Below, piece by piece: positions 16,351 to 25,768 of a stretch of 64,000 nt of DNA. The position numbers were made by a program, and so were the translations under genes. Source of the DNA: Methanomassiliicoccales archaeon UBA280 (GTDB taxonomy: Archaea; Thermoplasmatota; Thermoplasmata; SG8-5); assembly GCA_002499085.1 (NCBI GenBank), contig DAKD01000027.1, forward strand, positions 15,770 through 79,769, given 5' to 3'. The stretch's first letter is position 1; the number at the start of each line of letters is the position of its first letter. The notes beneath the pieces are model-generated. The model saw nothing but the letters and a program-made list of their open reading frames with translations, was not told where the DNA came from and did not search any database.

Positions 16351-19077
16351 CTATCTCCGTCTTCCCTTCCGCATCCTGCGCACAACCCCCAGAAGGGCCA
16401 GGGCGCTCAGGCCTATCACGGCCGGAAGCATGAGCCTCTCGGCCGCTGAACCTCCCGCCGCGTCCGCCTCCTCTACATAGGGCAGCACTGTCAGCGTGAC
16501 ATTCGCCGTCGCATTCCTGAACCCGCCCTTGGTGGCGTTGATTGTGATGTTGCAGTCTGCCAATGATTCGACGTCGGCCGCGTAGACTGTCACGGAGGCG
16601 CTGCCTCCGCTGTCTGTCCTGGCCTCTGCCGCGCCCAGCGTGACGTTCCCGTCCCGGGTGCTCAGCCTGAGAACCGCGCCGTCAACCGGCATGTTGGCCG
16701 CATCCCTGACCATTATGTTGAGGTATGTGAACCCGGCATTTCCCGAATGGTCCCTTGCAGTTACCGTGTCAGGGTCCGCAGCCGCCCGGATTAGCAGCGT
16801 CCTCAGCCTCTCTGGGAATATCGTTATCGTGAACGTGACTGAAACTGCGGGCCTGTAGCCGGCGAGTGTCGCGGATGTTACCGTGAGAGTCACCGACTCC
16901 GAATTCGTGTATGATTCCACCAGCGGCACGTACGGCGCTGTGAAGTTGGTCGAGAACTGGCCGTGAGCGTCTGTGCGGCCAGTCAGGTTGAGCAGGTATC
17001 CCGTGCTTGCGCTCAGGACGACATCCGCGCCCTGCATCGCGTTGCCGCTGAGGTCTGTTATCTTGACCGAGAAGGTGTGAGTGGAGTTAGACTGGCCCGT
17101 CAGGGGAAGCCCAAGGAACCTGGCCCTGAGCATGGCCTTCTCCTGCTTGACTATGCTTGTCATGGAGAGAGCGTTCAGCAGGCTTCCGGAGCCGTCGTCG
17201 ACGAAACCGTCGAAGTTGTCTGCCCTGTAGAACTCGGTGGCCGATATCTGGTACAGAGGGTACATGGGCACGTCATAGGCAATGGAGGATTCTGAGTCCT
17301 GGACGTATTTCAGGTGCGCGGCCGGGTCTGTGGCTGACATCGCGCTCTGGAGCTTCATGTCCAGGGACGAGTTCGAGTAACCGCAGATGTTGGGGCCGTA
17401 CAGAGTCATGTCGGTGTGAAACAGCCTGTAGTAGTATGTGTCGGGGCGCGCCCTCTCGCCCGAAATCACTGCCTGGCTGACGATGCACATGTCGAATTCC
17501 CGTGAGTCCAGGCGCTCGGCCAGGGCTGTCGCGTTCATCGGCACAAGCTCGGTTTTGATGCCTATGGCATTCATCTGGTTCGCCAGCATGGAGCCTGCCT
17601 GGTACATGGTCAGGTCCGTGACTGAGTCCGGAACAAGGAGCTTGACCGCGCCGTCGGGCATGCTGCCAATCCTGGTGCCGTCCGGGTTGAGCCACCAATT
17701 GCCCTCGCCCGGAGGCTGGCTCCTGTCAGTGGGCACGTAACCCGTGTTGTTCAGTATGCTCATTGCCGCAGACGGATCGAACGCGTAGGCAGGGGCGGTG
17801 AGGTTCTTCCAGAGCCCGAAGACCGCGGGAGGGTAGGACGTGGCCAGGTTGGCCATGCTGTTCATCCCGGTTGTGTCGGCGCAGTGGGCCAGCGCCTTCC
17901 TGAGCGGCTTGCCGTAATCTATGTCCGTGAATGTGACGCTGCTGTAGTCCCTGTCGTACCCGAAGGGCCTGCGCCTCATGTTGAAGGCGACCTGGACAAT
18001 GGTCTCGGACCTCAATGACTCGTAAGCCACTTCCTCGCTGCCTCCGAACCTGGCCAGCGCCCCGGGCAGGTCCCAGGCTATGTAATCGATCCAGTCCGCC
18101 TCGAGGTCCATGATCGCTGCCTCCTCGGACAGGTAGGGACTGAGCACGATTCTGTCTATCATGGGCTCGGACGCTATTCCAGATTCGTAAACGTAATACC
18201 TTGACCCGGGCCTGTAGAAATGGCCCTGCCACGCGCCGAGCGTTATCCTGCCGCCAGCATTGCCTGCCCATATGAACGGCCCGCTTCCCACAGGATTCGG
18301 GTTGGTGAACTTGGTGGCAAAGTACAGCTTCCATGAGTACTGGTCGGAGCTGTTGTATCCCGGATCGGACCATATCATGGTGTTGTTCATCGTCTGGTTC
18401 GAGGCCTCGCCGCCCCAGATGTGGTAGGGCAGTATGGGAGCCGAGAAATAGCTGTCGAACACCCCGAACAGGGGCTTCTGCAGAGTGAATTTGAGCGCGG
18501 CCCTTGACATGTCCTGGCTTTCCCAGACCTTCTGAATGTGCAGCCACCTCGAGTCCGTGTAATTGCTGCCCAGCAGCCCTGCCTTGTCTGCGAGCGGATG
18601 CCCCATCCACCCATCCTGGAAATGTGCCTGGGCATGGAACGAGAACATGATGTCCCGCGCGGTCATCTGCTCCCCGTCATGCCATTTCACGCCCCCGAAA
18701 TCGTAGAACACTGTAATCTCTGGCTTGCCCGGATCCTCCCAGAGCCCTTTCGGCCTGTAACCGAAATTGCCCACGGAACAGTCCGCCCATGTCACATTGT
18801 AGGGGTTCGCCGAGACATTGGCTGTCCCGACCGCAATGTAAGGGACGCGTTCGCCAGTCTCGGGATTAATCTTTGTTGCCGTGTCGTATATCAGGCCGAG
18901 CACGTTCATGGAGGCTGCGTCAGCAGTCAGCGGGTTCGTGGATGCGAGCGGCTTTATCGCGGCCCTGAACACTGTCTCGGCGGCGGCACCGGCCTGCGCC
19001 TGTGGAACGGCCGGCACGAGCAGGGCGAGCGCCAGGATGATGCAGACCGGCCTCCAGTAAGCAATGCGGGATCTCAT
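16351..19077 (-). CDS. Family 5 solute-binding protein with Ig-like tail and membrane anchor (paralogue D)
   Basis: About 908 residues from the ATG at 19077, which overlaps the stop of the upstream gene as ATGA; the longer open frame to 19356 only reads through that gene's end. Signal peptide (about 1-28, 'VCIILALALLVPAVPQAQA'), SBP_bac_5 domain ('LRKALAHCADTTGMNSMANL', 'FDPSAAMSILNNTGYV'), two Ig-like domains and a C-terminal span before an RRMRKGRRR tail. It is the most divergent of the four paralogues: usual 'HCIDK' is 'HCADT', and the ligand-site region 'IAWSVPP' is 'IAWDLPG', hinting at a different ligand. It lies last in the unit 25651-16351 with two propeller/PKD proteins. Confidence 0.87.
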   Translation of the reverse strand: MRSRIAYWRPVCIILALALLVPAVPQAQAGAAAETVFRAAIKPLASTNPLTADAASMNVLGLIYDTATKINPETGERVPYIAVGTANVSANPYNVTWADCSVGNFGYRPKGLWEDPGKPEITVFYDFGGVKWHDGEQMTARDIMFSFHAQAHFQDGWMGHPLADKAGLLGSNYTDSRWLHIQKVWESQDMSRAALKFTLQKPLFGVFDSYFSAPILPYHIWGGEASNQTMNNTMIWSDPGYNSSDQYSWKLYFATKFTNPNPVGSGPFIWAGNAGGRITLGAWQGHFYRPGSRYYVYESGIASEPMIDRIVLSPYLSEEAAIMDLEADWIDYIAWDLPGALARFGGSEEVAYESLRSETIVQVAFNMRRRPFGYDRDYSSVTFTDIDYGKPLRKALAHCADTTGMNSMANLATSYPPAVFGLWKNLTAPAYAFDPSAAMSILNNTGYVPTDRSQPPGEGNWWLNPDGTRIGSMPDGAVKLLVPDSVTDLTMYQAGSMLANQMNAIGIKTELVPMNATALAERLDSREFDMCIVSQAVISGERARPDTYYYRLFHTDMTLYGPNICGYSNSSLDMKLQSAMSATDPAAHLKYVQDSESSIAYDVPMYPLYQISATEFYRADNFDGFVDDGSGSLLNALSMTSIVKQEKAMLRARFLGLPLTGQSNSTHTFSVKITDLSGNAMQGADVVLSASTGYLLNLTGRTDAHGQFSTNFTAPYVPLVESYTNSESVTLTVTSATLAGYRPAVSVTFTITIFPERLRTLLIRAAADPDTVTARDHSGNAGFTYLNIMVRDAANMPVDGAVLRLSTRDGNVTLGAAEARTDSGGSASVTVYAADVESLADCNITINATKGGFRNATANVTLTVLPYVEEADAAGGSAAERLMLPAVIGLSALALLGVVRRMRKGRRR

Positions 19078-22067
19078 CTGCTGTCCCTCCGGGCCTTCCT
19101 GCGGCCTTTGACGGTCGCCGCAAGCAGCAGAACTGAAACGGCCAGCAATGCAGCGCACGCTGCTGTTACCGGCCCGATACCGGACTGTTCGGGCGGCGCT
19201 GGGACTGTCACGGCCATGACGTCGGTGCCTGAATTTCCCGCGGCATCGCTCACTGTCAGGTTCACCTGTGTCGTCCCGGGCGACCAGAACCTGTATGACT
19301 GTTCTGGGCCGTAAAGCGTCACGGCCGAGCCGTTGTGGACGAATGTCCATGTCCAATTCACTACCCCGACATCGTCATAGGAGGCCGAGCCGTTCAGGGC
19401 TGTCTCCGAGCCTGCCCCGGAAAGTGGGACTGGCAGGGCAACGGCCAGCGGCGCGGAATTGTCCAGGACCGTAACCGTCGCAATGCTTGTGTTCGTGTTT
19501 CCGTCCGCATCCCGGACAGTCAGAGAGGCACGGTACACGCCCGGCACACTGAATGTCCATGACACCGACGCATCGGCCGACATGATGCCCGTGTTGACGC
19601 CGTCGCTGAACACCCATGAGTATTCGGTTATGGCGACATTGTCCCTGCTCGCGGAACCGTCCAGGCTCACTGCCGTGCTCCGGTTCACCGTGATGTCCGG
19701 ACCTGCATCGGCAATCGGTATCGGATAGATGAGGACGGAGAGGGCCAGTGTGTCCGTGTCAGTGCTGCCCACGCTGTCCTGCACCGTGAGTGTGACCGTG
19801 TAATTGCCCGGCACCGCGAAGAAATGGTCGGCCACAATTCCCGAAAGGTTCTGGTGGGCTGCGCCGTCAAAGAAGCTCCATGTGTAATTGACAATCCCGG
19901 CGTTGTCGGTGCTGCCCGAGCCGTCGAACCTGACCGTGTTGCTTTCGTTTACTGCGATGTCGGGGCCTGCGTCCGCGGTCGGAGCGATTATGTCGGCCTT
20001 GATGGCGAACGCATCTGTCCCGCCGGAGGCTGTTTTGCCGGGCACGGCCAGTGTCGCGGGGAAGTCGTCCGAGGCAGTCAGGCCGGCAATGAACACGCAT
20101 GCGTCGTCCGCCACAGCAATGCCTTGACCGGAGTCGTCCTCCGAGCCGCCAATGTAGGTCGAATAAACAAGGCGGCCTGTGTCAGGCGCAACCTTGGAGA
20201 TGAACGCGTCGGCATTGCCGCTGTTTGCCCTTGCCAGGCCGTCCCTTGTAACCGGGAAATCAGTTGATTCTGTGAGGCCGGTCACATGGGCATGGCCTTC
20301 GGAGTCCAGGGCTATGCCCCCTGCCGCTTCTCTGCCGCTGCCGCCCAGGTAAGTGCAGTATTCCGCATCCTGGCCCGAGGCGCTCAGCCTTGCAATGAAA
20401 AGGTCTGTGCCGCCTCCGAGCGCCTGCTGCGCCGCGCCGGTTGTTGCAGGGAAATCCGTGGAGTTTGTCTGCCCGGTGAGATGGGCCCGTCCCAGGGAGT
20501 CGACGGCGATGCCTGAGCCCATGTCAGCGCCGCTGCCGCCCAGTACCGCTGAGTACTCGAGAGCGCTCCCGTGCAGGCCCAGTTTTGCGGCGAATGCATT
20601 CTGCCCCGGCTTGGTTGCATTGAGTCGGCCCGATGTCACTGGGAAATCGGACGAGGCTGTGGTGCCTGTGATGTAGGCATACCCATCCAGGACTGCTATC
20701 CCCGAGGCCGAGTCTGAGCCTGTGCCGCCAATGAAGGTCGAGTAGAGGATGATGTCGCCCTGGAGGCTCAGCTTTGTGACGAATGCGTCTGAGTCGCCAT
20801 TCAGCCGCGTGCCGTAAGCCCTGAGTGTCGCCGGGAAGTCTGCTGACCATGTATGGCCTGTGATGTACGCCTGGCCCATGCCGTCGATCCCTATACCCGA
20901 GCCTTCCTCGTCATGGCTCCCCCCCAGGTATGTCGAGTAGTTCAGGGAGAGTCCGTCCGGGCCCAGCTTGGCCACGAATGCGTCACCCACGCCGCCGTAA
21001 GCGGCGTCCGCGGCCCCGCCCGTGACTGGGAAATCCGTGGACTGGGTCAGGCCGGTGATGTGCGCGCACCCCGAAGAGTCCACTGCCATGGCCTTTGCCG
21101 CGTCATACTGTGTGCCGCCGATGAATGCCGCATACTCGAGCGTCTCGCCCGTGGGATTCAGCTTGGCCACGAAGATGTCATGGCTGCCCCTCGGGTCCTG
21201 GACGCCTGAAACGGGCAGAACGCCCGCGGAGTCTGTCATGCCGGCGACATAGGCCGAGCCGTCAGCGCCCAGGGCCAGGGCCAGTCCCGAATCCTCCCCC
21301 CCGCCGCCAAGGAATGTGGAGTACACCAGCGGGTCTATGACAATGGCGCGGGATGCTTCCCTACCTTCGACTGCGAAGGAATATGTGCCGTCGCCGTGAA
21401 GAACGAACCCGGATTCCAGAGTGTCGCCGGGGCTGCCTTGGTAGTATGTCTCGGGAGGCGAATCGGTGAGCGTCTCGCCCGACCCGGCCACGATGTTCAG
21501 CGAGCCGTCCGCGGCCAGATGCATCGAGGCTTGTCCTGCGACCCTCACCCGTATCTGGGCGGGGTCAGCGAATTCGTGGACCAGGTACTGGTACTTCAGC
21601 GAGCCGTTGCTGAGCGAGAATTCAAGGTCGATGCCGTCCCACAGGTTCTCGTAAACCAGGGCGCGGTAATTGGCCGCCCCGGTGTGCCAGCTTGCCGGGT
21701 CGTTCCCCATGAAATAGCTTGTGCGCCATGATGCGGGATCCAGCCCGAGCGGCTCGGCAGCATTGCAGCCTTCGAAGCGGAATTCCAGGGGGCCGCTGCC
21801 TGTGCGTACCGTGAAAGAGCCGTCTGCGAAGGCGATTCTGCCCGATGTCGCATGGTACCTGATCGCAGCGTCCCCGGCCTGGCCGATGTTCTCCGTGAAC
21901 ACGCTCATCAGGGTTGCGGGCGCAACTGACGGTTCGAACGTCCCCGAGGGCCCGGGAACGGGTTCCGGGTCCAGGGCTGTTGCCGCGGGAGGCGGATTGT
22001 CGATGCATGGGGAGAGCGATGCCAGCAACAGAAGGACCAGTATCGCGGCGGGAATTGTGTGCCTCAT
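19074..22067 (-). CDS. Secreted SBBP beta-propeller/PKD protein (short form)
   Basis: 997 residues from the ATG at 22067, fixed by its ATGA overlap with the upstream gene; the open frame extending to 22925 is a reading of that gene's end in another frame. Signal peptide (1-22). An N-terminal DUF7948-like domain ('FTENIGQAGDAAIRYHA', 'ENLWDGIDLEFSL') is followed by at least seven ~50-residue propeller repeats of the form YSTYLGGS-x-IAVD-x-AYITG-x-DFPxT, then about three PKD domains ('ADAGPDITVN', 'YSWVFSDG') and a C-terminal span with a basic KGRRKARR end. It would stand outside the membrane, probably in adhesion or matrix contact. No catalytic motif is visible. Confidence 0.87.
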   Translation of the reverse strand: MRHTIPAAILVLLLLASLSPCIDNPPPAATALDPEPVPGPSGTFEPSVAPATLMSVFTENIGQAGDAAIRYHATSGRIAFADGSFTVRTGSGPLEFRFEGCNAAEPLGLDPASWRTSYFMGNDPASWHTGAANYRALVYENLWDGIDLEFSLSNGSLKYQYLVHEFADPAQIRVRVAGQASMHLAADGSLNIVAGSGETLTDSPPETYYQGSPGDTLESGFVLHGDGTYSFAVEGREASRAIVIDPLVYSTFLGGGGEDSGLALALGADGSAYVAGMTDSAGVLPVSGVQDPRGSHDIFVAKLNPTGETLEYAAFIGGTQYDAAKAMAVDSSGCAHITGLTQSTDFPVTGGAADAAYGGVGDAFVAKLGPDGLSLNYSTYLGGSHDEEGSGIGIDGMGQAYITGHTWSADFPATLRAYGTRLNGDSDAFVTKLSLQGDIILYSTFIGGTGSDSASGIAVLDGYAYITGTTASSDFPVTSGRLNATKPGQNAFAAKLGLHGSALEYSAVLGGSGADMGSGIAVDSLGRAHLTGQTNSTDFPATTGAAQQALGGGTDLFIARLSASGQDAEYCTYLGGSGREAAGGIALDSEGHAHVTGLTESTDFPVTRDGLARANSGNADAFISKVAPDTGRLVYSTYIGGSEDDSGQGIAVADDACVFIAGLTASDDFPATLAVPGKTASGGTDAFAIKADIIAPTADAGPDIAVNESNTVRFDGSGSTDNAGIVNYTWSFFDGAAHQNLSGIVADHFFAVPGNYTVTLTVQDSVGSTDTDTLALSVLIYPIPIADAGPDITVNRSTAVSLDGSASRDNVAITEYSWVFSDGVNTGIMSADASVSWTFSVPGVYRASLTVRDADGNTNTSIATVTVLDNSAPLAVALPVPLSGAGSETALNGSASYDDVGVVNWTWTFVHNGSAVTLYGPEQSYRFWSPGTTQVNLTVSDAAGNSGTDVMAVTVPAPPEQSGIGPVTAACAALLAVSVLLLAATVKGRRKARRDSR

Positions 22068-25000
22068 GGCCTTCCTGCCCCCTGTCCCTTCCTCTTGCGC
22101 AGCATTGCCGTGGCCGCGAGCATTATGCAGGCAGGCAGCAACAGTGCCCACCCGTACGAGTCTCTCCAGCCAGACGACGAAACAGCCTCTGTCCCGGCCA
22201 CTGTCACGGCAATACTGGCCTCTGCGGAGTTCCCGTTGGCGTCGAGAACTGTGAGCGTCACTGTGTACGTTCCCTCGGTCCAGAAGAGGAATGACTGAGT
22301 CTGGCCGAACAGGGTTATCTCTGTTCCGTTGTACACGAATGTCCAGGTGAAGTTGGCTATGCCGGAGCTGTCGTAGCTGCGCGACCCGTCGAATTCGGCC
22401 GATGTCCCGGGCAATATGATGCGGTTGGCTCCGGGGGCCGCAATCGGCGGCATGGTGTCGAGCACGGTCACTGTCATCGTGTCCAGGGCCCAGTTCCCTG
22501 CCGCATCCGAGGCATTGAGCGTGACCTGGTATGTGCCGGGCACAGTGAATATCCAGGAAGGGTTCCGGCCGAACAGGGTTATGCTGTTCAGGCCGTCGTT
22601 GAATGACCAGACCCAGCTTGCAACTCCGATGTTGTCCGTGCACCCCGACCCGTCGAAGAGTGCTGTTTCCGCCTCGTTCACTGTCATGTCCGGGCCTGCG
22701 TCTGCCGCCGGGCTTGATGTCTCGAGCACAGTCAGCACCATGGTGTCTGTGCCTGTGAGGCCTGACGTGTCCGTGACTGTGAGCCGGACCGGGTATGTGC
22801 CGGGCACGCTGAAGAAGTGGCGCACCTGCGCGCCTTGGAGAACGAAGTCGGCTGTTCCGTCGCTGAAAAACCATGTGTATGAGGTTATGTCGACATTGTC
22901 CCGGCTGGCAGCGCCGTCGAACCATGTCTCGTTGCCGCTGTAAAGGGACCTGTCAGGCCCGGCCCTGGCCGTGGGCGCGGTGATGTCGTATATCAGCACC
23001 GAGACAGTGTCCACGGCCCAGTTCCCTGCCGCGTCCCAGATCTTCAGAGTTATGGCATAGTTTCCGGGTGTGGCGAAGACATATGACGGGGTCTGGCCGT
23101 ACAGAACCTTATCGACATATCTCTCGGTGAAAGACCATGTGTAGTTGACGATGCCCACGTTGTCCGAGCATGCCGCCGCGCTGAGCTGCACGGCAGTGTC
23201 CTCATCTGCGACTATGTCCGGGCCTGCATCGGCCGTCGGATGCGTGATGTCCCAAACAGTGAGGACAGCGGTGTCGGTGTCCCAGTAACCTGAGGCATCA
23301 GTGACGTTCAGTGTGACTGTGTAAATTCCCGGAACAGGGAACATGCGCTGCGGGGAAATGCCGTACATCTCGATGATTGACTGGCCGGCCGTGAAGGTCC
23401 ATGTGAAATTGACTATGCCGTGGTTGTCTGTGCTTCCGGCCGCGGTGAAAGTTGCCGTCTGGCCCTCATTGATCAGCATGTCCTGCCCGGCGTCGGCAAC
23501 TGGCGGGGCGATGTCCAGCTTCGTGACGAATCCGTCGCTGTTCCCGCCGAATGAGATGTCCGCAGCACCCGATGATGCGGGAAATGCGGGGGAAAACGTC
23601 TCGCCGACTATGTGCGCGAAACCTGTCTGGCCTGCGGCTATTGCCCAGGCATAATCATTTTCCGGTCCGCCCAGGAATGTGGAGTCCAGGAGATGTGCCC
23701 CTGACGCTGACAGCTTGCTCATGAAGGCGTCAGTGCCGCCGTTGTGCGTCCTGTCATAGCCCCTCTCCGCCATGGGATAGTCGGGCGATGCCGTGTGCCC
23801 CGCAATCGCGGCGCAGCCGTATGAGTCCAGGCTTATGCCGACGCCGGAATCTGCGTTTGCTCCGCCCAGGAATGTGGAGTATGCAAGACTCTCCCCGTAC
23901 CTGTCCAGCATGGTGACGAAGGCATCGCTGCCGCCGTTATGCGAGATGTCGTAAGCGCCCTCGGTGGTCGGAAAGTCGGTTGAGACTGTGCTGCCTGTGA
24001 CATACACTGTGCCCCATGCCCCCACGGCTATGCCGTTGCCGTAGTCTGCGCTCGAGCCCCCGATGAATGTGCAGTACATGAACGACGTACCGGTCTGGCT
24101 GAGCTTGGCCGCGAAGGCGTCATAACCGCCGTTATGCGTCCTGTCGAAAGCCCTCGAGGTCGCCGGAAACATGGCGGACCGCGTCTGGCCCGTGATGAAG
24201 GCATAGCCGTTGCTGTCGACCGCGATGTCGTTCGCGTAGTCGTAATCGGCATGTCCCAGGTAGGTCGAGTACTCGATGGAGCTTCCATGGCGGTTAAGCT
24301 TGGTCACGAAGCCGTCGTTCGCGCCTGTCGAGCCGCCGTTGAAAGAGCGCATTGCCGCATCCGACGATATGGGGAAGTTCTGGGACCACGTGTCTCCGAC
24401 GATATAGGCAGAGCCCGAGCCGTCAACCGCAATGGCGGAGGCGCAGTCCACGGCCGAGCCGCCCAGGTATGTCGAGTAAATCAGCGAGTCTCCGAGCGGG
24501 CTGAACTTGGCAACGAAGGAGTCGTAAGTGTCGCCGTTGTAGGCCGGGCTGAAGGCGCCCTGGGTCGTGGGAAAATGCTGGCTCATCGTGTAACCAGTGA
24601 TGTAGGCATTGCCTTCGGAGTCGACCGCTATGCCTTTGCCGAAATCATGGGACTCGCCGCCCATCATCGCAGTGTATACCACGGAGTCGCCGTTGAGCCC
24701 CATCTTCGTGACGAATATGACATTGCTTTCCGGATTCGAGACGCTCACGTAAGCCCCGAAGGACGTGGGGAAGTCCAGTGAGTCAGTGTATCCGACTGTG
24801 TATGCGCAACCGTCCGTGCCTACGGCAACATCGGTCGGGCGATCATACCCAGTGCCGCCGATGAATGTCGAATATATCAGCGGGTCTATGGTCATGGGCC
24901 GGGACATGTCCCTCCGCCCAAGGCTGAATGAGTACATGTTTTCGGAAAGGACCGTGAAACTTGCCTGGATTTTTTCGGCGACCGCGTCGGTGTAGAACAC

Positions 25001-25651
25001 ATCCAGGCCTGCATCGGTTATGCTGCGGCCGTTGCCCAGTTCCATCTCGAGCCCGGAATCGGACACGCTGAGCGCCTCCGCGCCTTCGGCCTTTATCCGT
25101 ATCAGCCCGGGGTCTGCTCCCGGGGCCACCGAGAACTCGTATTTCACCGAGCCGTTGACGAACATGTATGTGAGGTCTATGCCGTCCCACAGGTTCCTGT
25201 AAACGACAGCGCGGTAATTCGGCACTCCAGAATGCCATGAGCCTTCATCCTGGCCTATGAAAAAATTGCTCTTCCAGGGCAGCGGGTCCGAGCCTTCGGG
25301 CCCGGCTGCGTTGCAACCCGGGAAACACAGCCGAAGAACGCTTTTCCCGGATGCGCCGGACTCCGCTCCCCCGGCAGTGTAGATGAAAACAGAATCGGAT
25401 GCGAAGGCCATGCTGCCCGATGCAGCATAGAAAAGCACATCCGGGTTCGGAACCTGGCCCAGATTCTCGGTGAAGGCGGCCGTGGGCTCGGAGCGGATGG
25501 CCGGGGCATGCGCTGTTTGGGCCGGCAGCAGGGCTGCCCCTGATTCCGGTGTTGCCGGCGCAGAGGCGGACCTTTGCTGAATCAGTGCCGGAAAGAGCAG
25601 GCAGAACACCAACACGCAGCAGAGGCAAAGAGTAGTTAATCTGGTCGGCAT
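22064..25651 (-). CDS. Secreted SBBP beta-propeller/PKD protein (long form)
   Basis: 1195 residues, first gene of the secreted-protein unit. Signal peptide (about 1-30), DUF7948-like domain ('FTENLGQVPNPDVLFYAASG', 'NLWDGIDLTYMF'), eight or so propeller repeats ('YSTFIGGTGYDRPTDVAVG', 'YSTYLGGSAVDCASAIAVDG'), then five PKD domains each beginning near 'ADAGPD' or 'APGANR', and a C-terminal span ('WALLLPACIMLAATAML') with RKRKGQG tail. The start is supported by GGTGA ten bases upstream and a minus-strand TATA box near 25691-25700. It is a paralogue of the next gene with two more PKD units. Extracellular, C-terminally anchored; role in surface binding is inferred. Confidence 0.88.
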   Translation of the reverse strand: MPTRLTTLCLCCVLVFCLLFPALIQQRSASAPATPESGAALLPAQTAHAPAIRSEPTAAFTENLGQVPNPDVLFYAASGSMAFASDSVFIYTAGGAESGASGKSVLRLCFPGCNAAGPEGSDPLPWKSNFFIGQDEGSWHSGVPNYRAVVYRNLWDGIDLTYMFVNGSVKYEFSVAPGADPGLIRIKAEGAEALSVSDSGLEMELGNGRSITDAGLDVFYTDAVAEKIQASFTVLSENMYSFSLGRRDMSRPMTIDPLIYSTFIGGTGYDRPTDVAVGTDGCAYTVGYTDSLDFPTSFGAYVSVSNPESNVIFVTKMGLNGDSVVYTAMMGGESHDFGKGIAVDSEGNAYITGYTMSQHFPTTQGAFSPAYNGDTYDSFVAKFSPLGDSLIYSTYLGGSAVDCASAIAVDGSGSAYIVGDTWSQNFPISSDAAMRSFNGGSTGANDGFVTKLNRHGSSIEYSTYLGHADYDYANDIAVDSNGYAFITGQTRSAMFPATSRAFDRTHNGGYDAFAAKLSQTGTSFMYCTFIGGSSADYGNGIAVGAWGTVYVTGSTVSTDFPTTEGAYDISHNGGSDAFVTMLDRYGESLAYSTFLGGANADSGVGISLDSYGCAAIAGHTASPDYPMAERGYDRTHNGGTDAFMSKLSASGAHLLDSTFLGGPENDYAWAIAAGQTGFAHIVGETFSPAFPASSGAADISFGGNSDGFVTKLDIAPPVADAGQDMLINEGQTATFTAAGSTDNHGIVNFTWTFTAGQSIIEMYGISPQRMFPVPGIYTVTLNVTDASGYWDTDTAVLTVWDITHPTADAGPDIVADEDTAVQLSAAACSDNVGIVNYTWSFTERYVDKVLYGQTPSYVFATPGNYAITLKIWDAAGNWAVDTVSVLIYDITAPTARAGPDRSLYSGNETWFDGAASRDNVDITSYTWFFSDGTADFVLQGAQVRHFFSVPGTYPVRLTVTDTSGLTGTDTMVLTVLETSSPAADAGPDMTVNEAETALFDGSGCTDNIGVASWVWSFNDGLNSITLFGRNPSWIFTVPGTYQVTLNASDAAGNWALDTMTVTVLDTMPPIAAPGANRIILPGTSAEFDGSRSYDSSGIANFTWTFVYNGTEITLFGQTQSFLFWTEGTYTVTLTVLDANGNSAEASIAVTVAGTEAVSSSGWRDSYGWALLLPACIMLAATAMLRKRKGQGAGRP

Positions 25652-25689
25652 TTATCTTTCACCGTGGCATCCTGCCATTGAACAGGGAT

Positions 25690-25747
25690 ATGGTATATAT
25701 GGATTGCCGGATGGCAATCCATCTCCCGCGGGCACGGGAATTTTATA
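25690..25747. promoter_or_regulatory. Divergent promoters around a perfect palindrome
   Basis: GGATTGCC-GGAT-GGCAATCC (25701-25720) lies exactly between a minus-strand TATA box (ATATATACC, 25692-25700) for the propeller/PKD unit and a plus-strand TATA box (TTTTATAC, 25741-25748) for the phosphoesterase gene. The plus start (ATG 25769) is about 25 bases past its TATA box, so that mRNA is probably leaderless. The palindrome abuts the minus-strand TATA box, where a regulator could control either side. Confidence 0.55.
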
Positions 25748-25768
25748 CACCGAGGGATTGCATGCTTC

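Noticed and set aside
19077..19356. N-terminal extension of binding protein D
   Set aside because: The extension lies inside the 3' end of the preceding gene in another frame; the ATGA start at 19077 gives a proper signal peptide.
22068..22925. N-terminal extension of the short propeller/PKD protein
   Set aside because: It is low-complexity, His/Arg-rich reading of the PKD region of the upstream gene; the signal peptide begins at 22067.
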